Source: Gammaproteobacteria bacterium (GTDB lineage: Bacteria > Pseudomonadota > Gammaproteobacteria > SZUA-229). Taken from it: a DNA stretch of 64,000 nucleotides. Position numbers and translations under genes: made by a program. Of the stretch, positions 28,052 to 38,339 are shown piece after piece. Below the pieces are notes generated by a model. It searched no databases, had not been told where the DNA came from, and saw nothing but the letters and a program-made list of their open reading frames with translations. How positions within the stretch are numbered: the stretch's first letter is position 1; each line of letters begins with the position of its first letter. Where the stretch lies: positions 1-64,000 of the forward strand of contig JAPHSS010000002.1 of the NCBI GenBank assembly GCA_026195255.1, written 5' to 3'.

Positions 28052-28702
28052 ATGTTTCATTTTCACGTGGCAGACGATCATCCATTGTTTCGTAATGCTA
28101 TGCTGGGGGTGATAAAACAGAATTATCCAGATTCATCTGTTAAAGAGTCTGTAGATCTGGATAGTACAATCCGTGATCTGGAGCTTAATGATGAAACCGA
28201 TCTTCTTTTGCTCGATTTACGTATGCCCGGTAGTCAGGATCTTTTTGGTTTAATTATGGTTAGGGAAAAGTTTCCAAGTATTCCCGTTGCAATTATTTCT
28301 GCCATTGAAGAGTTAGATACCATAAATAGGGCGATAGGTCACGGTGCGTGTGGTTATATTCCTAAATCCTGTTCGCCACAAACTATCTATTCGGCAATCG
28401 ATGAAATGTTGCATGGTGGACGCTGGATACCAGAAGAATTTCGCGGTTCAATAACACCCGTTGATACTGAAGAAAAAGATCTTGCGGCAAAAATAGCTAC
28501 GCTTACACCGCAGCAATATAAAGTATTATGTTATTTACGAGAGGGCTGGTTAAATAAGCAGATCGGTTTTGAAATGGGAGTGACTGAAGCCACTATCAAG
28601 GCGCATATCTCGGGTATTTTTAGAAAGCTGGGAATAAGTAACCGCACGCAGGCTGTCATCATGCTGGGTAAAATGTCTTTAAATGACAATGCTTCCAGTT
28701 AA
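28052..28702 (+). CDS. crbR: LuxR-type response regulator (CrbR-like)
   Basis: REC (VADDHPLFRNAM...LLLLDLRMPG) + HTH (LTPQQYKVLCYLREGWLNKQIGFEMGVTEATIKAHISGIFRKLGI); between acs and an SSS-domain kinase. Confidence 0.75.
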   Translation: MFHFHVADDHPLFRNAMLGVIKQNYPDSSVKESVDLDSTIRDLELNDETDLLLLDLRMPGSQDLFGLIMVREKFPSIPVAIISAIEELDTINRAIGHGACGYIPKSCSPQTIYSAIDEMLHGGRWIPEEFRGSITPVDTEEKDLAAKIATLTPQQYKVLCYLREGWLNKQIGFEMGVTEATIKAHISGIFRKLGISNRTQAVIMLGKMSLNDNASS

Positions 28703-28706
28703 ATGG

Positions 28707-31700
28707 TTATCTTTGCGAGTAGCGTTCAAGTAAGGCTCTTAGTTTTCCGGGTTTGATGGGTTTACGTAAAAAGTCAAAACCGTGAGATGTGACTCGAGTC
28801 GGCAGGTCTTCATCCGCAGCAGCAGAAACAATGCATACCGGAATGTCTCCCCAGACTAAACGCATTTCGTCAGCTAGTTGCAGACCATTGAGTTTATTGC
28901 CTAGTTGAAAGTCCATTAGAATAACATTCGGTGCAGCATGATTATGTAAATAATCCTTTGCACTAGAGACACTGGTTGCACTCTGCAAATTACAGCCCCA
29001 GTTATCCATTAAGGTGCCCATAGCGTGAATATTTTTTTCATCGTCATCCACATAAAATAAACTCATGTTTTCCAGCCCTGATCTGTTTTCATAAACCGCG
29101 GGTTTGTTGACAGGGTTATTTTCTTTTTCGCGTTTTGGAACCAGCAGCGAAAATAAACTGCCGTGACCATCCTCTGAACAGAGTTTGATTTCATGGTTTA
29201 GTAAACGAGAGAATCTTAATGCGATACCCAGGCCCAGACCTGCACCATCAACATTGCCTTTAATACGATAAAAGTCGTCAAATATTCTTTGTTGATGAGC
29301 CTCACTAATACCCGGGCCGCTATCATAAATGCATATTTCTATTTGATCCCCACGACGCCGACAGCCCAGAAGTACTTTTCCCTTGCGGGTATATTTCACC
29401 GCATTTGAGAGAAAGTTTTGTAAAATTCGACGTAAATATCTAGCATCGGATTCAGTGCATAATGTCGTTGGTTGCCAGTGAAAACTCACATTTTCATTTG
29501 TCTGCACGCGAAATTCATTGGCAAGTTGATCAATAGTTTCACTAAGGGAAAAAACACTGATTTTAGGTGTTAATGTACCGGTATCTAATCGTGAAATTTC
29601 CAGCAGGTTCGAAATAATTAATTCAGCTGAACCAATTGCATTGTGCAGGTGATGCAGGCTATCACTAAGCTCGGTGTCAATGTCTGTTTTTTCGAGCAGG
29701 GCGCTGGCATACAGGTTGGCTGCGTTTAATGGTTGAAGAATATCGTGGCTGGCTGTGCGAATAAACTGAGTTTTACTGGCATTGGATTTTTCGGCGATTG
29801 ACTTTGCCTTAATAAGCTCAATTTCAGTTTCACTGCGTTTTTTTACTTCATTGCGCAATGATTCATTTATTTTTTCGATTTCTTCTGTGCGTTGGCTTAC
29901 CCGTTGTTCGAGATTTAAGTTGGCTTTTTCTAACTCATTTTGGGTATTAATGAAATCACTGATGTCATGATAAGTTGTTACATAACCGCCTTTTGGAAGT
30001 GGTCGACCTTTAATTTCTATCACCCCCTGGTTATGGTTGCGCACAACTCGATAGGCTTTACCGGCTAATAAATGCCCGAGTCGGGTTTGTACCTGTTTCT
30101 CTATAGCGCCAGCACCTAACATACCTCGTTCTGCATTATACCTGACCAGGACTTCAGCCGGACAACCGACGCGTAACATACCTTCCGGGTAATTAAACAT
30201 CTGTTCATAACGTTTGTTCCAGGCAACTATTTTTAAATCAGCATCTACAACACTTATGCCGGACGACATGCTTTCAAATGAGGCGAATAACATGTCCTGA
30301 TTAAACTGTAACGTACGCGTGGTTTCTTCAAAAATATTAACCACGTCTTCTACGCCAAGACTGTCGCCACGACTTAAACTGCTGAGCATTGCACGAGCAG
30401 AGGCTACGCCAACAACACCGGACAGCGTTTGTTCTGCATCTTCCAGCATTGCAGCACTGGCCATTACCATTTCCGGGTGAGGCTCACTTTCAAGCAGGCG
30501 ACGGGTTGCTGATTCACCGAGAAACTGGCTTAACATGGTGCTCAGATCTGATTTATTAATCTGTAAACTGCTTTCATTGTGTGTTTGTCGGCTTCTTTCT
30601 TTATTAACAAATGAAATTGCCTGTATGCGGTCTGCAAGGCGTGTTTTATCAAACTGTGAGACCAGGTAAAAAGCAAAAATATTAATGACACTGCTAAGCA
30701 CCACGCCACGAGTGTAACTATCACTGAAATTAAAACCAAAGAGTTGATCTGGTTTCAAAAAATCACTACCAAAAAGGCCTTCATTAATTAACGCCGGGTT
30801 TATAAAACCGGCATTACTTAATAAGGGTAACATTAATGTGATAAACCAGATTAAAACACCACAGGCTAAACCTGCATACAGACCATAGGCATTACCTTTT
30901 TGCCAGTAAATTCCAAAAATAATGGCAGGCGCCAGTTGTACTGCAAGTGCAAAAGAAATTAAACCAATTTCAGTTAATGCGGCATTTTCTGCAAAACTGT
31001 GCTGATAAAACCAGGACATAAAAATAATGGCTACAACTGTGATTCTGCGTGCGTAAAATAGCGAGCGTGAATAATCAGCTGGCAAATTTTTTGTTTTTCT
31101 GGTTTTGATTAATAAGGGTAAGATAACGTCGTTACTTAACATCTGGCTTAAGGTTAAAGATGCGACGATTATCAATGCGGTGGCTGCTGAGAAGCCACCA
31201 AGAAACGCAAGTAAACCTAAAAATTTATTATCCTGCCCAAGGGGAAGTGCTAATACATATGTGTCACTGGCGACACTCGTGCCGCCGAGTAACTGGTTAC
31301 CAACCCATGCAATAACAAAAATAGTGCTAGCAATAATGCCCAGGTATAATGTGAAACCACGCCGCGCATACTTTAAATGTTTATCACTCAAACACTCTAC
31401 AAAGGTAATCTGAAACATACGCGGTAAGCTGAAAATAGTTGCTGCTGAGACCAGTGTTAATATCCAGAATGAAGGTGTAAATGTGGATTCCTGAAATACC
31501 ACATTGCTACTATTACTAATAGTGCTCGGATCAAAACCACTGGAAAGTGAGAGCGCGAATAATGCGACCGCCACCAGAGCAATAATTTTCACCAGTGATT
31601 CAAATGCGATTACCGTCATAATCCCTGAGTGATAACTGGAAACATCTAAGCGGTTGGCACCAAAAATAAGTGTAAATAAAATCATCGCAAGCGTCACAAA

Positions 31701-32177
31701 TAAAGTCATGTCCTGATTAGCAAATGCATTTGCATCGGCGCTAATTAGTAATAATGTATCGGTAACGGCTTTTAGCTGTAGTGCGATATAGGGTACGGAG
31801 GTGGCTAGCATAATTAAGGTTACTAATGCAGCAACTGACTGGCGTTTTCCATAACGTGAGGATATAAAGTCTGCAATAGAATGAATATTTTGTTGTCGGC
31901 AAATACTCGCTATGCGTTGTAGTATTGGATAACCCAGGGTAAAGAGCAATATTGGGCCTAGTAGTATGGGTAGATAATACCAGCCACTGGAAGCGGCCGT
32001 TCCTACCAGCCCATAGAATGTCCATGATGTGCAGTACACACCAAGCGCCAGGGTATAGACCAGTGGGTGGCGAGACCAGTTTGAAGTGCTGTAGCGGCTG
32101 CGGTCTCCAAGGCCTGCTATCCAGAAGAGCAGGGCCAGATATGCGGTAATTGCAATAATAAGTGTTACGGGTGACAA
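28707..32177 (-). CDS. crbS: SLC5/SSS-domain hybrid histidine kinase (CrbS-like)
   Basis: N-terminal multi-TM Na+/solute symporter-like domain, PAS, HisKA (FIRTASHDILQPLNAANLYASAL), HATPase, C-terminal REC. Confidence 0.85.
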   Translation of the reverse strand: MSPVTLIIAITAYLALLFWIAGLGDRSRYSTSNWSRHPLVYTLALGVYCTSWTFYGLVGTAASSGWYYLPILLGPILLFTLGYPILQRIASICRQQNIHSIADFISSRYGKRQSVAALVTLIMLATSVPYIALQLKAVTDTLLLISADANAFANQDMTLFVTLAMILFTLIFGANRLDVSSYHSGIMTVIAFESLVKIIALVAVALFALSLSSGFDPSTISNSSNVVFQESTFTPSFWILTLVSAATIFSLPRMFQITFVECLSDKHLKYARRGFTLYLGIIASTIFVIAWVGNQLLGGTSVASDTYVLALPLGQDNKFLGLLAFLGGFSAATALIIVASLTLSQMLSNDVILPLLIKTRKTKNLPADYSRSLFYARRITVVAIIFMSWFYQHSFAENAALTEIGLISFALAVQLAPAIIFGIYWQKGNAYGLYAGLACGVLIWFITLMLPLLSNAGFINPALINEGLFGSDFLKPDQLFGFNFSDSYTRGVVLSSVINIFAFYLVSQFDKTRLADRIQAISFVNKERSRQTHNESSLQINKSDLSTMLSQFLGESATRRLLESEPHPEMVMASAAMLEDAEQTLSGVVGVASARAMLSSLSRGDSLGVEDVVNIFEETTRTLQFNQDMLFASFESMSSGISVVDADLKIVAWNKRYEQMFNYPEGMLRVGCPAEVLVRYNAERGMLGAGAIEKQVQTRLGHLLAGKAYRVVRNHNQGVIEIKGRPLPKGGYVTTYHDISDFINTQNELEKANLNLEQRVSQRTEEIEKINESLRNEVKKRSETEIELIKAKSIAEKSNASKTQFIRTASHDILQPLNAANLYASALLEKTDIDTELSDSLHHLHNAIGSAELIISNLLEISRLDTGTLTPKISVFSLSETIDQLANEFRVQTNENVSFHWQPTTLCTESDARYLRRILQNFLSNAVKYTRKGKVLLGCRRRGDQIEICIYDSGPGISEAHQQRIFDDFYRIKGNVDGAGLGLGIALRFSRLLNHEIKLCSEDGHGSLFSLLVPKREKENNPVNKPAVYENRSGLENMSLFYVDDDEKNIHAMGTLMDNWGCNLQSATSVSSAKDYLHNHAAPNVILMDFQLGNKLNGLQLADEMRLVWGDIPVCIVSAAADEDLPTRVTSHGFDFLRKPIKPGKLRALLERYSQR

Positions 32178-32265
32178 GTCTTAATGCCTTTTAAATATGC
32201 TGCAAATAAAATTAAACTGACAATCGCTCTGTTTAAGGATTAATACCAGTGTTTGACTTAAGACA

Positions 32266-32285
32266 TTAGTCTACCTATAGACTAA
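32266..32285. promoter_or_regulatory. Perfect 8-bp dyad TTAGTCTA-CCTA-TAGACTAA upstream of the symporter operon
   Basis: Direct reading; 62 bp upstream of the DUF4212 start. Confidence 0.4.
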
Positions 32286-32346
32286 AGTCGAGAGACGTGA
32301 AGTTTCTACTCCTGTTACTCTCAGTGAATAATTTTCGGAGAACATA

Positions 32347-32610
32347 ATGGCTGATAATAATCAAACATCAAGAAAAGAATATTGGCGGGCGAATCTCAGG
32401 TTAATGCTGGTGTTATTAAGCATCTGGTTTGTTATTTCATATCTCTGCGGCATTTTGTTTGTCGAGGAATTAAATACGATTCGTCTGGGTGGATACAAAC
32501 TGGGATTCTGGTTTGCTCAGCAGGGATCTATGTATGGTTTTGTCATTATCGTGTTTGTCTATGCTCGAAAAATGGCTGCACTTGATCGTAAATTCGAAGT
32601 AAACGACTAG
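32347..32610 (+). CDS. DUF4212 symporter small subunit
   Basis: YWRANLRLMLVLLSIWFVISYLCGILFVEELNTIRLGGYKLGFWFAQQGSMYGFVIIVFVYARKM. Confidence 0.9.
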   Translation: MADNNQTSRKEYWRANLRLMLVLLSIWFVISYLCGILFVEELNTIRLGGYKLGFWFAQQGSMYGFVIIVFVYARKMAALDRKFEVND

Positions 32611-32618
32611 GGGATATC

Positions 32619-34349
32619 ATGGAACTACAAACATTAACGTATATTGTAGTGGGCATGACGTTCGCTGTTTATATTGGTATTGCATTCTGGGCGCGGGCTG
32701 GCTCAACCAGTGAGTTTTATGTAGCCGGGGGGGGTATTCACCCGATTGCAAATGGTATGGCTACCGCGGCAGACTGGATGTCAGCCGCATCATTTATTTC
32801 CATGGCGGGTTTAATCGCGTTTTATGGTTATGGCGGTAGCGTATTTCTTATGGGCTGGACGGGCGGATATGTATTATTAGCCATGTTGCTTGCTCCCTAC
32901 TTACGCAAACACGGTAAATTTACGGTGCCGGAGTTTATTGGCGATCGTTATTACTCAAAGGTGGCACGTATTGTTGCGGTGATCTGTCTGATTGTTGCCT
33001 CTGTTACTTATGTTATTGGGCAAATGAAAGGTATCGGTGTAGCCTTTTCGCGTTTTCTTGAAGTCAGTTATGAAATGGGCTTACTCGTGGGTATGGCGAT
33101 TGTTTTTGTATATGCGGTTGTCGGCGGCATGAAAGGCATTACCTATACACAAATTGCTCAATATTGTGTACTTATCTGTGCTTATACCATCCCTGCTGTT
33201 TTTATCTCTCTTAATCTGACGGGTAACCCGGTGCCACAGCTAGGGCTGGGCAGTATGTTAACCGGCACAGAAACCTATTTACTGGACCGATTAGATCAGG
33301 TGGTGACCGAACTCGGTTTTGCCGAGTACACGACCCAGGCACGGTTAAGCACGCTTAACACCTTTGTTTATACCCTGTCTTTGATGATTGGTACTGCAGG
33401 TTTGCCTCATGTCATTATTCGTTTCTTTACCGTATCAAAGGTCAGTGATGCACGTGTGTCTGCGGGTTGGGCGCTGGTGTTTATCAGTATTCTTTATACT
33501 ACTGCACCTGCGGTGGCGGCGATGGCACGTTTGAATTTACATGAAACAATCCAGCCTCAAAATGCTGAAAATCTGGCTTATGCGGAACGTCCTGCCTGGT
33601 TTAAAAACTGGGAAAAAACCGGCTTATTAGTATTTAAAGATAAAAACAATGATGGGCTTATTAGTTATACAGCTGATCCAGACACTAATGAAATGGTGAA
33701 AGTTGACAGGGATATTATGGTACTGGCTAATCCAGAGGTTGCACGTTTACCTAACTGGGTGATTGCGCTGGTTGCCGCAGGGGGGCTTGCCGCCGCATTA
33801 TCAACTGCAGCGGGTTTACTACTTGCCATTGCATCCGCTATTTCACATGATCTATTGAAAGGTGTGATCAGGCCAGACATAACAGAAAAGCAGGAGTTAA
33901 CCGCCAGTCGGTTTGCTATGGCCGGCGCAATAGCACTCGCGGGGTATCTGGGGTTTAATCCACCCGACTTTGCTGCGGGTACCGTGGCTCTCGCGTTTGG
34001 ACTCGCCGCGTCATCCATCTTCCCGGCTCTAATGATGGGTATATTCAGTAAACGTATTAACAAGGAAGGCGCTATCGCGGGAATGATTGCAGGCCTGACT
34101 GTTACACTGTTATATGTATTCCAGCATAAGGGTGTGATGTTTATTGCCAGCACGTCTTATCTGGGTGATATGAGGCCTAACTGGTTTATGGGCATTGAGC
34201 CTAATGCCTTTGGCGCGGTGGGCGCTGCGATTAACTTTATTGTGGCTTTCGCAGTATCAATGGCGACCAAAGCGCCACCGGAGCATATACAGCATATGGT
34301 GGAGAATATTCGTATCCCTGCCGGTGCAAGTACCGCTCAGAGTCACTAA
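32619..34349 (+). CDS. Sodium:solute symporter, acetate-permease-like (VC_2705 type)
   Basis: SEFYVAGGGIHPIANGMATAADWMSAASFISMAGLIAF; LPHVIIRFFTVSKVSDAR. Confidence 0.9.
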   Translation: MELQTLTYIVVGMTFAVYIGIAFWARAGSTSEFYVAGGGIHPIANGMATAADWMSAASFISMAGLIAFYGYGGSVFLMGWTGGYVLLAMLLAPYLRKHGKFTVPEFIGDRYYSKVARIVAVICLIVASVTYVIGQMKGIGVAFSRFLEVSYEMGLLVGMAIVFVYAVVGGMKGITYTQIAQYCVLICAYTIPAVFISLNLTGNPVPQLGLGSMLTGTETYLLDRLDQVVTELGFAEYTTQARLSTLNTFVYTLSLMIGTAGLPHVIIRFFTVSKVSDARVSAGWALVFISILYTTAPAVAAMARLNLHETIQPQNAENLAYAERPAWFKNWEKTGLLVFKDKNNDGLISYTADPDTNEMVKVDRDIMVLANPEVARLPNWVIALVAAGGLAAALSTAAGLLLAIASAISHDLLKGVIRPDITEKQELTASRFAMAGAIALAGYLGFNPPDFAAGTVALAFGLAASSIFPALMMGIFSKRINKEGAIAGMIAGLTVTLLYVFQHKGVMFIASTSYLGDMRPNWFMGIEPNAFGAVGAAINFIVAFAVSMATKAPPEHIQHMVENIRIPAGASTAQSH

Positions 34350-34385
34350 CTTAAAGAAACTTTAAGTTGTTAAAATATAAGTTTG

Positions 34386-34413
34386 GCCTGCAGTTTTAAC
34401 ACTGCAGGCTTTT
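34386..34413 (+). terminator. Terminator-like hairpin after symporter
   Basis: GCCTGCAGTTTTAACACTGCAGGCTTTT. Confidence 0.7.
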
Positions 34414-34478
34414 GCTTATTTTATTCACTAACGTATTATTGTGGATATAAATCGTCTAAAAAATTAGAGTAAACTTTA

Positions 34479-34973
34479 ATGTTATATCTGCTGAAAAATA
34501 AACATCTTATTCTGGCCATGTTTATAACACCTGTGCTGGCAATACTGGCTTACTTTGCAACTGATTATATTGTTGCAGAAAAGCCACAGATGGCTCAACA
34601 GGGTGAAGTTTACAAACTGGCAGCAAATTCAAATTGCCGATATCAAAGTGGCGCATGTACTCTTAAAAACGGTGATATAGAAGTTAATGTGCGAGCACAA
34701 CGTATTGAAAATAATCAGCTGGAGTTAATCGTTAACTCTGATCTTGAAATTCAGAGTGCACTGATTTTATTTGTTAATGACAAAGAAAATAATAAGTCTA
34801 AACCAGTTGCCATGAAAGCGGAGAGCGAAAATAGCTGGAAAATAAAATTAAATAAAAATGCAGATGAAAATACTTTGCGCTTAGCACTGGGTATTGGTGG
34901 TTCACTTTATTATGCTGAAACATCTGCTGTTTTTATCGATTATAAAACCTCATTTTCACAAGATAACTTTTAA
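34479..34973 (+). CDS. Hypothetical membrane-anchored protein in the acetate cluster
   Basis: Single N-terminal TM helix; conserved-looking CRYQSGACTLKNGDIEVNV. Confidence 0.6.
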   Translation: MLYLLKNKHLILAMFITPVLAILAYFATDYIVAEKPQMAQQGEVYKLAANSNCRYQSGACTLKNGDIEVNVRAQRIENNQLELIVNSDLEIQSALILFVNDKENNKSKPVAMKAESENSWKIKLNKNADENTLRLALGIGGSLYYAETSAVFIDYKTSFSQDNF

Positions 34974-35066
34974 ATGCCAGATTTAATGATTTGTTCAGGG
35001 TACTGGTTTTTAAATAAACACTTTTCTGGTTAAATATGTTTACCTACAAACAGCTGAGAGAAAGTC

Positions 35067-36935
35067 ATGGTAAGTGAAGCTGGTGATGTAAAAAGTTTTC
35101 TTGCTCAGCAACATCCATTTAATCATTTAACTGAAAGCCTGCTTGATTTTGTTAGTACAAATATTCAGGTGGCCTTTAGTAAGTCAGGGTCTGAAATACC
35201 ATTAAGCACAACGGATAAAAATGAACAGCTTGCGGGCATTATTATTGTTCGATCCGGTAGTATGGAAATACGCAGTCATCATGGCGAATTAATTGATCGG
35301 CTGAGTAGTGGTGATTACCTGATTCCAGAAGTACTGACAGATGGAGAAGGTCATAACCCACAAGTTGTGGTGCTGGAAGATTGCCTGTATTACGAATTAT
35401 CAAATTATGCTTATCAGTCTCTTAAAAGTAGCAGTCAGGAATTTAGTTCACTTAGCTCGCCTGAGATTTCAAATGAATCTGATAGTGCAGAAGACAATAA
35501 TCAGGGTAGTGGCCAGTCAACCTATTTAAATCAATATATAAAAGAGACTATGTCGAGCTCTGTAGTTTGTGCGGAACAGTCTATTAGTATACGTAAAGCC
35601 GCACAAATGATGACTGAGTTTCGCATTACTTCTTTATTGATAATGGATAGTGAAAAACTGGTCGGTATTATTACAGATCGAGACTTTAGAACACGTGTTT
35701 TATCAAAAGCCGTAGCTGACACTGAAGAAATAAGTCATGTTATGACGCCTAATCCGATGTGTATTGATGAGCATAGTCGCTTGCATGATGCGCAACTTAC
35801 AATGATGTCTGCGGGAATACATCACTTGCCAGTACTCAGAGATGAAAAACCAGTTGGGGTTATTTCTTTAAGTGATGTTTTACGAGCCAATAATGTTGAG
35901 CCACTTTCTCTGGCAAAAGGTATTAAAAGTGCGGCATCGATAAAAGAGTTAAGTATTGCTGCTAAGGGTGTACCAGGTCTGGTTATTAAATTAATTGAAC
36001 GAAATGACAGGGCGGTAGAAGTAGGCGAAATTATTACCTCTTTTGCCGATGCAATAACAAGGCGTCTATTATTATTGGCAGAAGAAAAGTTTGGTCCGAG
36101 ACCCTGTGATTATGCCTGGCTTGCATTTGGCTCTCAGGCCCGGCAAGAGTTGATGTTAGGTTCAGATCAGGATAATGCATTAATTTTACCCGATGGTATT
36201 GGTGATAAAGAAGCGAGTTATTTTAAAGAATTCTGTGAGTTTGTTAATGCGGGTTTAAATGAGTGCGGCATGCCTTATTGTCCGGGTGAGATCATGGCTA
36301 GCAATGAAAAATGGCGTTTATCTTTAAGTGGCTGGTGTGAGTGCTTTTCAAACTGGATAGAAGAACCTTCACCTAAAGCCTTAATGTTTTCCAGTATCTT
36401 TTTTGATATGCGGCATATTGCGGGTGATTCAAAATTGACAGAAAATTTACAGAATTATGTTTTATCCAGGGCCGAAAAGAACACTATTTTTCTTGCTTTA
36501 ATGTCAGGAAATTCATTGTTACATTCACCACCATTAGGTTTTTTTAAAACCTTTGTACTGGAAAATGATGGTGATCATAATCACACCTTAGATCTTAAAA
36601 TTAGAGGCACTATTCCCATAGTGGACATCGCCAGAAATTACGCTCTATCAGCAAGCGTTGCAGAATTTAATACGGTTGCCAGGTTAAAGGCGATTAAAAA
36701 ATTAGGGATTATGTCTAATGAAATGGCGGACAGCCTGGTTGATGCTCATGATTTTATTGCGGGTATTCGTCTGCATGCGCAGGCTGAGCAGTACAGGCAA
36801 CAGATTAAAATTGATAACCATCTTGACCCGGTGCAATTATCCCCGCTGGTTCGTCATCAATTAAAAGCTGCATTTCATCAGGTTCGAGAAGCTCAAGCAG
36901 CAATGAAAGTGAGATTTTCCGGTGGCCTTTTATAA
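35067..36935 (+). CDS. cNMP-binding/CBS/DUF294 putative nucleotidyltransferase
   Basis: CBS repeats (SIRKAAQMMTEFRITSLLIMD..., TMMSAGIHHLPVL) and DUF294 (WLAFGSQARQELMLGSDQDNALI). Confidence 0.85.
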   Translation: MVSEAGDVKSFLAQQHPFNHLTESLLDFVSTNIQVAFSKSGSEIPLSTTDKNEQLAGIIIVRSGSMEIRSHHGELIDRLSSGDYLIPEVLTDGEGHNPQVVVLEDCLYYELSNYAYQSLKSSSQEFSSLSSPEISNESDSAEDNNQGSGQSTYLNQYIKETMSSSVVCAEQSISIRKAAQMMTEFRITSLLIMDSEKLVGIITDRDFRTRVLSKAVADTEEISHVMTPNPMCIDEHSRLHDAQLTMMSAGIHHLPVLRDEKPVGVISLSDVLRANNVEPLSLAKGIKSAASIKELSIAAKGVPGLVIKLIERNDRAVEVGEIITSFADAITRRLLLLAEEKFGPRPCDYAWLAFGSQARQELMLGSDQDNALILPDGIGDKEASYFKEFCEFVNAGLNECGMPYCPGEIMASNEKWRLSLSGWCECFSNWIEEPSPKALMFSSIFFDMRHIAGDSKLTENLQNYVLSRAEKNTIFLALMSGNSLLHSPPLGFFKTFVLENDGDHNHTLDLKIRGTIPIVDIARNYALSASVAEFNTVARLKAIKKLGIMSNEMADSLVDAHDFIAGIRLHAQAEQYRQQIKIDNHLDPVQLSPLVRHQLKAAFHQVREAQAAMKVRFSGGLL

Positions 36936-37608
36936 ACTTCATTATATGTACAGGCGTTGGAAATTTCAGCCTAAAGCACGGGGAACAGCTCTTCAGTCCT
37001 TATATGAGCAGCCCATTATTAAATCAGCAAAGGGGTTTTCAAAAACACGTTTTCTGGTGGTCGACTGTGAAATGAGTGGGCTTGACTCCAATACCTGTCA
37101 ACTGCTTAGTATTGGCTGGGTAGTTATAGAGCATGGCCGAATAATTAACTCAACGGGTAAACATTTATTAATTCATGCGGATAGAGGCACGGGCGATAGT
37201 AGTCGCATACATGGGTTACTTGATAATCGAATAGCAGGTGCAAACAGTGCAGCGTCCGTTTTGATGTTACTTATAAAGCAAATGCAAAATTCAGTTCTGG
37301 TTTTTCATCATGCGCCTCTTGATATGAAGTTTCTACAAAAAGCCTCTATTGATAATTTTCGTTGTCCATTAATTTTCAGCTATGTGGATACTATGGAAAT
37401 TGAGCGTCGCCGAATTCAGATGCAGGGAAAAAGTAGTAGCTTAAGATTGGCACAATCACGTCAACGTTATGGTCTACCTGATGGGTCGCAGCATAATGCA
37501 CTGGCTGATGCACAGGCGACGGCAGAGCTATTTCTGGCACAAGTGAGTTATTTAAAAACCGGGGAAAAATTGAGTTTGTCGGATTTAGGGTTGCGTTGTG
37601 CGTTTTAA
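36922..37608 (+). CDS. DnaQ-like 3'-5' exonuclease
   Basis: FLVVDCEMSGLDSNTCQLLSIGWVVIE; HHAPLDMKFL; HNALADAQATAELFL; start overlaps previous gene. Confidence 0.85.
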   Translation: MAFYKLHYMYRRWKFQPKARGTALQSLYEQPIIKSAKGFSKTRFLVVDCEMSGLDSNTCQLLSIGWVVIEHGRIINSTGKHLLIHADRGTGDSSRIHGLLDNRIAGANSAASVLMLLIKQMQNSVLVFHHAPLDMKFLQKASIDNFRCPLIFSYVDTMEIERRRIQMQGKSSSLRLAQSRQRYGLPDGSQHNALADAQATAELFLAQVSYLKTGEKLSLSDLGLRCAF

Positions 37609-37730
37609 GTTTGCTGGAGTTAACAGCGACACAAGCTTAAAACGGAGATTGTAAGGTAGTCGAGCTGGCTTCAGTTGATCGTCGTGTAAATCTCTGATGT
37701 GGTAAAAAAGAAAAACACGAACGAGCCTCA

Positions 37731-38339
37731 TTACGAGTTGTCAGGGAGTACGCACTTTTCTCTGTATTTATGATATTGTCTGTCGCATTCCCAGTTATTG
37801 CCAGAATAATCAAGATGGGCGTTTTCGGGGAGTTTTATTTCTAAACACATATCTTTATCGGCTCTATATCCGCGCTCGCAATTCCATCCCGGGCCGTAAG
37901 TTGAGACATCTAAAAAACCATTTTCAGGTATATTAATGGCGTGGCAGGATTTATCGCTCAGTAAATAACCCCGGTTACATTTTACACGATCGCCTGAGTG
38001 GTCCAGGTAACCATTGGCTGGAATATTGATGAGATTACAGGTTTTATCTACTTCAAGAAAACCTCTTTTGCACTCCCAGCCACTACCGTATGTTTTGTTT
38101 GTAGGGTAAGCATTAGTTGGTATGATGACGGCTGTACATGTGTTGTTGATTTCGCGATAACCTTTGTTACAGGTCCAGCCTGACCCATAACTTCTAGCAG
38201 TTGAATGTTCGGGGAAATTAGCTACCTCTTTTTTAAGCTCAGCATAACTGTGTGAGCTTACTGTAATCAATGTAAAAGCGAGTGCAGCTTTGAAGAATAA
38301 AAAAGGTATTACTTTGTGTAACATGAAATTTCTCGCCAT
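37731..38339 (-). CDS. Exported Cys-rich protein with tandem repeats of about 32-35 aa
   Basis: About five W.C.RGY.....C..I.IP.NAYLD units after a signal peptide. Confidence 0.65.
   Translation of the reverse strand: MARNFMLHKVIPFLFFKAALAFTLITVSSHSYAELKKEVANFPEHSTARSYGSGWTCNKGYREINNTCTAVIIPTNAYPTNKTYGSGWECKRGFLEVDKTCNLINIPANGYLDHSGDRVKCNRGYLLSDKSCHAINIPENGFLDVSTYGPGWNCERGYRADKDMCLEIKLPENAHLDYSGNNWECDRQYHKYREKCVLPDNS

Noticed and set aside
33665-34153. 162-aa minus-strand ORF inside the symporter
   Set aside because: Shadow ORF on the opposite strand of a clear Na+/solute symporter.
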